DNA of 14,642 bases from Bacillota bacterium (lineage in GTDB: Bacteria > Bacillota > UBA4882 > UBA8346). Position numbers and translations under genes: made by a program. The stretch lies in the NCBI GenBank assembly GCA_003501335.1, contig DNPQ01000338.1, positions 1 through 14,642 on the forward strand. Reading direction: 5' to 3'. The notes below the pieces were generated by a model that saw nothing but the letters and a program-made list of their open reading frames with translations, ran no database searches and was not told the origin of the DNA. Shown here piece after piece: positions 14,008 to 14,642 of this stretch (position 1 is the stretch's first letter; every line of letters begins with the position of its first letter).

Positions 14008-14642
14008 TTATTTTCGTTTGAATTTAACTTTAGCAATATCAACCACCACCGTTATTTGGCTCTTAATCATCCCCATCCAGCAGGTATAGATAATATCGCC
14101 GATTTTATGGGGCGTAAATTCGATCAAGTTTTCTCCGACCCTTAGTTTTTTAACAATCTTCAATTTGGGGATGGTGATTGCCTGATTGCACCCGTTCAAG
14201 TTTTTACTGTCAGCCTTAATAATCCAACGAACCGGGATCCCCTGTTGGACCACAATCGTTGGATAACGCTCGGACTTAATGGATGTGACAACGGTTTGGA
14301 TGTTTCCCGCAACATGGGATATGCCGGTATCAGCGGCTACAGTGTTTTCGAACCCAAAAGTTACTATCCCGGAAAGCGCCAAGCCTCTTCCGATCATCAC
14401 CAACCCAAGAAAAATGACCAAGATAGCGCTAATTTTTAATATTGAATGGGTATACTTTTTAAGTAGGGTTGAATGGAGGGTTCCCAAAGTAAATAAAAGT
14501 GGTACAGTCCCCATTGCAAAACAAAACATGGACAAAGCTCCAAAAAGGGCACTTCCGGTACCCAGTGCATAAAGCTCGACAATTTGCAGCGGTCCACAGG
14601 GCATCAATCCGCTCAACATTCCGATTAAAAATGAGCCATAAT
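14008..14642 (-). CDS. TauE/SafE-like (DsbD_2-type) membrane protein fused to cupredoxin, partial
   Basis: The reading frame is open to the window edge, so the N-terminus is missing; an internal ATG at 14619 is probably not the real start. The visible membrane part begins with the family motif G-L-M-P-C-G-P-L and has helices in ALFGALSMFCFAMGTVPLLF and ISAILVIFLGLVMIGRG. This is typical of the sulfite exporter TauE/SafE-like or cytochrome-biogenesis DsbD_2 group. A C-terminal domain of about 80 residues follows outside the membrane. It has the cupredoxin-type pattern G-I-P-V-R-W, N-L-N-G-C-N, L-R-V-G-E-N-L-I-E-F-T-P and Y-T-C-W-M-G-M, with cysteines and methionine fit to hold copper. Such fusions are found beside metal transport genes. 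It precedes the exported repeat protein, and the pair probably handles copper or another thiol-seeking metal. The role in transport versus reduction cannot be decided. Confidence 0.82.
   Translation of the reverse strand, partial: YGSFLIGMLSGLMPCGPLQIVELYALGTGSALFGALSMFCFAMGTVPLLFTLGTLHSTLLKKYTHSILKISAILVIFLGLVMIGRGLALSGIVTFGFENTVAADTGISHVAGNIQTVVTSIKSERYPTIVVQQGIPVRWIIKADSKNLNGCNQAITIPKLKIVKKLRVGENLIEFTPHKIGDIIYTCWMGMIKSQITVVVDIAKVKFKRK

Noticed and set aside
7638..14572. Plus-strand open frames of 60-114 codons opposite metQ, metI, metN, nifH-like, nifB-like, the ABC ATPase and the genes to the right
   Set aside because: All lie antisense to strongly recognised genes, have no ribosome binding sites and encode no recognisable protein.

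Overview
The window looks like DNA from a low-G+C, probably anaerobic Firmicute (Clostridia or Negativicutes type). The grounds are strong AGGAGG-like ribosome binding sites, several probable TTG starts, sigma-A-like promoters, an Rrf2 regulator of the Firmicute type and a nitrogenase-like NifB/NifH pair. No species is named, because nothing in the sequence fixes one.

The left part (1 to about 6150) is accessory and very AT-rich. It begins with a broken group II intron reverse transcriptase fragment. About 850 bases of apparently decayed, repeat-bearing DNA follow. Next, on the minus strand, come a 1348-residue KAP-family P-loop NTPase and, upstream of it, a complete tyrosine recombinase. Two abutting perfect palindromes lie just past the recombinase stop codon, and one has a 9-6-9 layout like a recombinase crossover site. 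This block looks like a small integrated island, and its cargo resembles a phage-defence ATPase.

The middle part (6150 to about 11770) looks like a sulfur-metabolism locus. A plus-strand Rrf2 regulator with three cysteines converges, across a two-way terminator, on a minus-strand gene series: nifB-like, nifH-like, a decayed remnant, metN, metI, metQ. A near-consensus promoter lies about 250 bases before nifB. Its leader can form an intrinsic terminator, and an upstream copy of the terminator's 3' arm could act as antiterminator. NifB-like and NifH-like proteins normally build and power a nitrogenase-type catalytic protein, but no NifD/NifK-like genes are present here. The only trace between nifH and metN is a short frameshifted remnant. 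The methionine-type importer next door suggests a reductase of organic sulfur compounds, in the manner of methylthio-alkane reductase, rather than nitrogen fixation. That is inference.

The right part (11860 to 14642) holds an orphan sulfonate/nitrate-type ABC ATPase behind a long, structured leader. It also holds an apparent two-gene unit for metal handling at the cell surface: a membrane protein fused to a cupredoxin domain, cut by the window edge, and an exported protein made of two repeats of a cysteine-methionine-cysteine motif domain.

I saw no rRNA, tRNA or CRISPR array.
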